Source: Pseudomonadota bacterium | GTDB lineage: Bacteria; Pseudomonadota; Alphaproteobacteria; Caulobacterales; Caulobacteraceae | Length of the DNA: 8,141 nucleotides | Direction: 5' to 3' | Assembly: GCA_023428785.1 (NCBI GenBank) | Contig: JAEYWU010000126.1 | Coordinates: 1 to 8,141, forward strand | Part shown: piece after piece, positions 7,585 through 8,141 of the stretch | Position numbering within the stretch: position 1 is the first letter of the stretch | Layout of the letters: every line of letters starts with the position of its first letter | Position numbers and translations under genes: made by a program | The notes under the pieces: model-generated | What the model saw: only the letters and a program-made list of their open reading frames with translations | Database searches by the model: none | Told to the model about the DNA's origin: nothing

Positions 7585-7633
7585 GGCTCTAATCTAGGCT
7601 CGATTCAGCGATTGCGCGACGGGAGGCGGCACA
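7585..7633. promoter_or_regulatory. Short divergent promoter gap between trxB and the glycine-zipper gene
   Basis: This 49-bp gap must hold the 5' control elements of both genes unless the promoters extend into coding sequence. It contains GATTC (7602-7606), a GANTC site, with another at 7575-7579 inside the trxB start. Minus-strand CCTAGATT near 7590-7600 weakly resembles an alphaproteobacterial -10. The plus-strand ribosome site GGGAGG is at 7621-7626. Confidence 0.4.
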
Positions 7634-7873
7634 ATGAGCGGCAAAGAAGACAAGTCAGGCGCCTATCTGGCCATCGGCATGGGCATGGGTGTCGCCATGG
7701 GCGCGGCGCTGGGCGTGGCGCTGGATAACATGGCCTTCATGGCCGTTGGCGTGGCGATCGGAGCCGGGGTCGGCACGGCCATGATGGCGGCGGCCAAGAA
7801 GAACGGCGACGGCGGCGGTGGTTCGGGGGACGGCGATCATTCGGATTCGTCTGACGGTGGCGGCGGCGACTGA
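7634..7873 (+). CDS. Small glycine-zipper membrane protein with acidic Gly-rich tail (79 residues)
   Basis: GGGAGG seven bases before the ATG gives strong start support. A short polar N-terminus (SGKEDKSG) precedes two hydrophobic segments at about 10-30 and 34-54. They are full of small residues in glycine-zipper spacing (G15, G19, G23, G27; G39, G43, G47) and separated by a single Asp-Asn turn. A basic KK at 55-56 follows. The tail (57-79) is only Gly, Asp, Ser, His and Asn and is surely disordered. The pattern suggests a membrane hairpin that self-associates, with the tail on one face. Similar glycine-zipper proteins are widespread and mostly uncharacterised. The role is unknown; closeness to trxB is not evidence of shared function. 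Confidence 0.85.
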   Translation: MSGKEDKSGAYLAIGMGMGVAMGAALGVALDNMAFMAVGVAIGAGVGTAMMAAAKKNGDGGGGSGDGDHSDSSDGGGGD

Positions 7874-7890
7874 CACGCGCACGCCGGCGG

Positions 7891-7913
7891 CTCCACGCCG
7901 GGCCCGGCTGGAG
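7891..7913. repeat. GC-rich inverted repeat after the glycine-zipper gene
   Basis: The 12-bp perfect palindrome GCCGGGCCCGGC (7897-7908) is flanked by CTCCA and TGGAG, which also pair, with one unpaired C. The stem would be about nine pairs around a GGCC loop. It lies 18 bases after the stop at 7873, where a terminator is expected, but no T-run follows. Confidence 0.5.
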
Positions 7914-7935
7914 GGATGGAGAGGCCGGGGCGGCG

Positions 7936-7951
7936 CCGGGCCTGAGCCCGG
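7936..7951. repeat. Second GC-rich hairpin
   Basis: CCGGGC and GCCCGG form a perfect 6-bp stem around loop CTGA. It follows the first hairpin by 22 bases, and the pair could together end transcription of the glycine-zipper gene. No T-run is present. Confidence 0.45.
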
Positions 7952-7994
7952 GAACCGTTGAGATGCGTCCGTGCTTTCGCCGGAGGACGCGCTG

Positions 7995-8141
7995 ATGTTT
8001 TCGGCGCAGGTCCTGCGCCGCCCCCGGTCGGTTCACGCGAGCGGCTCGGGTTTCGGCTTCTTCCGCCGGGACCGGGAGCGCTTTGAGCTTGCGCACCCCG
8101 GCTCGCTTGACCCGGTTCAGCCCCTTACGAGCAACTCGGCC
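7995..8141 (+). CDS. Possible start of an unknown gene, cut by the right edge
   Basis: ATG at 7995 has GGAGG (7982-7986) eight bases upstream, and the frame stays open for 49 codons to the edge with third positions about 80% G or C and no A. The peptide begins MFSAQVLRRPRSVHASGSG and matches nothing I know. A competing minus-strand frame, open from the edge through 7995, is equally unrecognised and strongly basic. Either could be real, or the region could be non-coding. The first codons include a perfect 19-bp palindrome, which is unusual for coding DNA. Confidence 0.25.
   Translation, partial: MFSAQVLRRPRSVHASGSGFGFFRRDRERFELAHPGSLDPVQPLTSNSA
8002..8020. repeat. Perfect 19-bp palindrome
   Basis: CGGCGCAGG and CCTGCGCCG are exact reverse complements around one central T. 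It resembles a dimeric-regulator operator or a cruciform-capable hairpin. It sits in an otherwise unexplained segment at the right end. Confidence 0.5.

Noticed and set aside
7737..8096. Basic minus-strand frame at the right end
   Set aside because: It runs antisense through the well-supported glycine-zipper gene and is Arg/Pro/Ser low complexity. Its upstream part toward the edge cannot be excluded as a separate gene's end.

Overview
The window looks like chromosomal DNA of a high-GC alphaproteobacterium, most likely Caulobacterales (Brevundimonas- or Caulobacter-like). Four things support this: the RpoD and DnaG sequences, a perfect TTAA-N7-TTAAC (CtrA-type) box, GANTC (CcrM-type) sites in non-coding gaps, and strong GC bias at third codon positions. 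The genus call is inferred from remembered family sequences, not from a search.

Layout. On the minus strand, positions 1-3780 hold the 3' half of the macromolecular-synthesis cluster: dnaG (primase, 1897-3780), then a 395-bp gap, then rpoD (primary sigma factor, 1-1501, cut by the left edge before regions 3 and 4). The 265 bp upstream of dnaG (3781-4045) are unusually AT-rich. They contain a CtrA box, a near-consensus DnaA box, a GANTC site and three AACTATC heptamers, which suggests that primase, and perhaps rpoD by read-through, is tied to the cell cycle. A small plus-strand gene (4046-4312, unknown) leaves this region divergently and meets the end of a minus-strand Kef/YbaL-type cation:proton antiporter (4321-5532) that lacks the usual C-terminal RCK/TrkA domain.

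A short plus-strand gene for a probably exported beta-rich protein (5712-6056) runs into the end of a YhbS-like GNAT acetyltransferase (6059-6577, minus). The acetyltransferase overlaps and is probably co-transcribed with trxB (thioredoxin reductase, 6571-7584, minus). Divergent from trxB, only 49 bp away, is a small glycine-zipper membrane protein (7634-7873). The right end (7874-8141) has three GC-rich inverted repeats and possibly the start of another reading frame.

Functionally this is mostly housekeeping: replication priming, primary transcription initiation, redox (thioredoxin reductase) and ion homeostasis. Several small uncharacterised proteins lie between. I see no tRNA, rRNA, CRISPR array, insertion sequence or phage gene, and no multi-gene system that looks new. 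The two most interesting points are the primase whose four zinc ligands are all replaced and the regulatory cluster in front of it.
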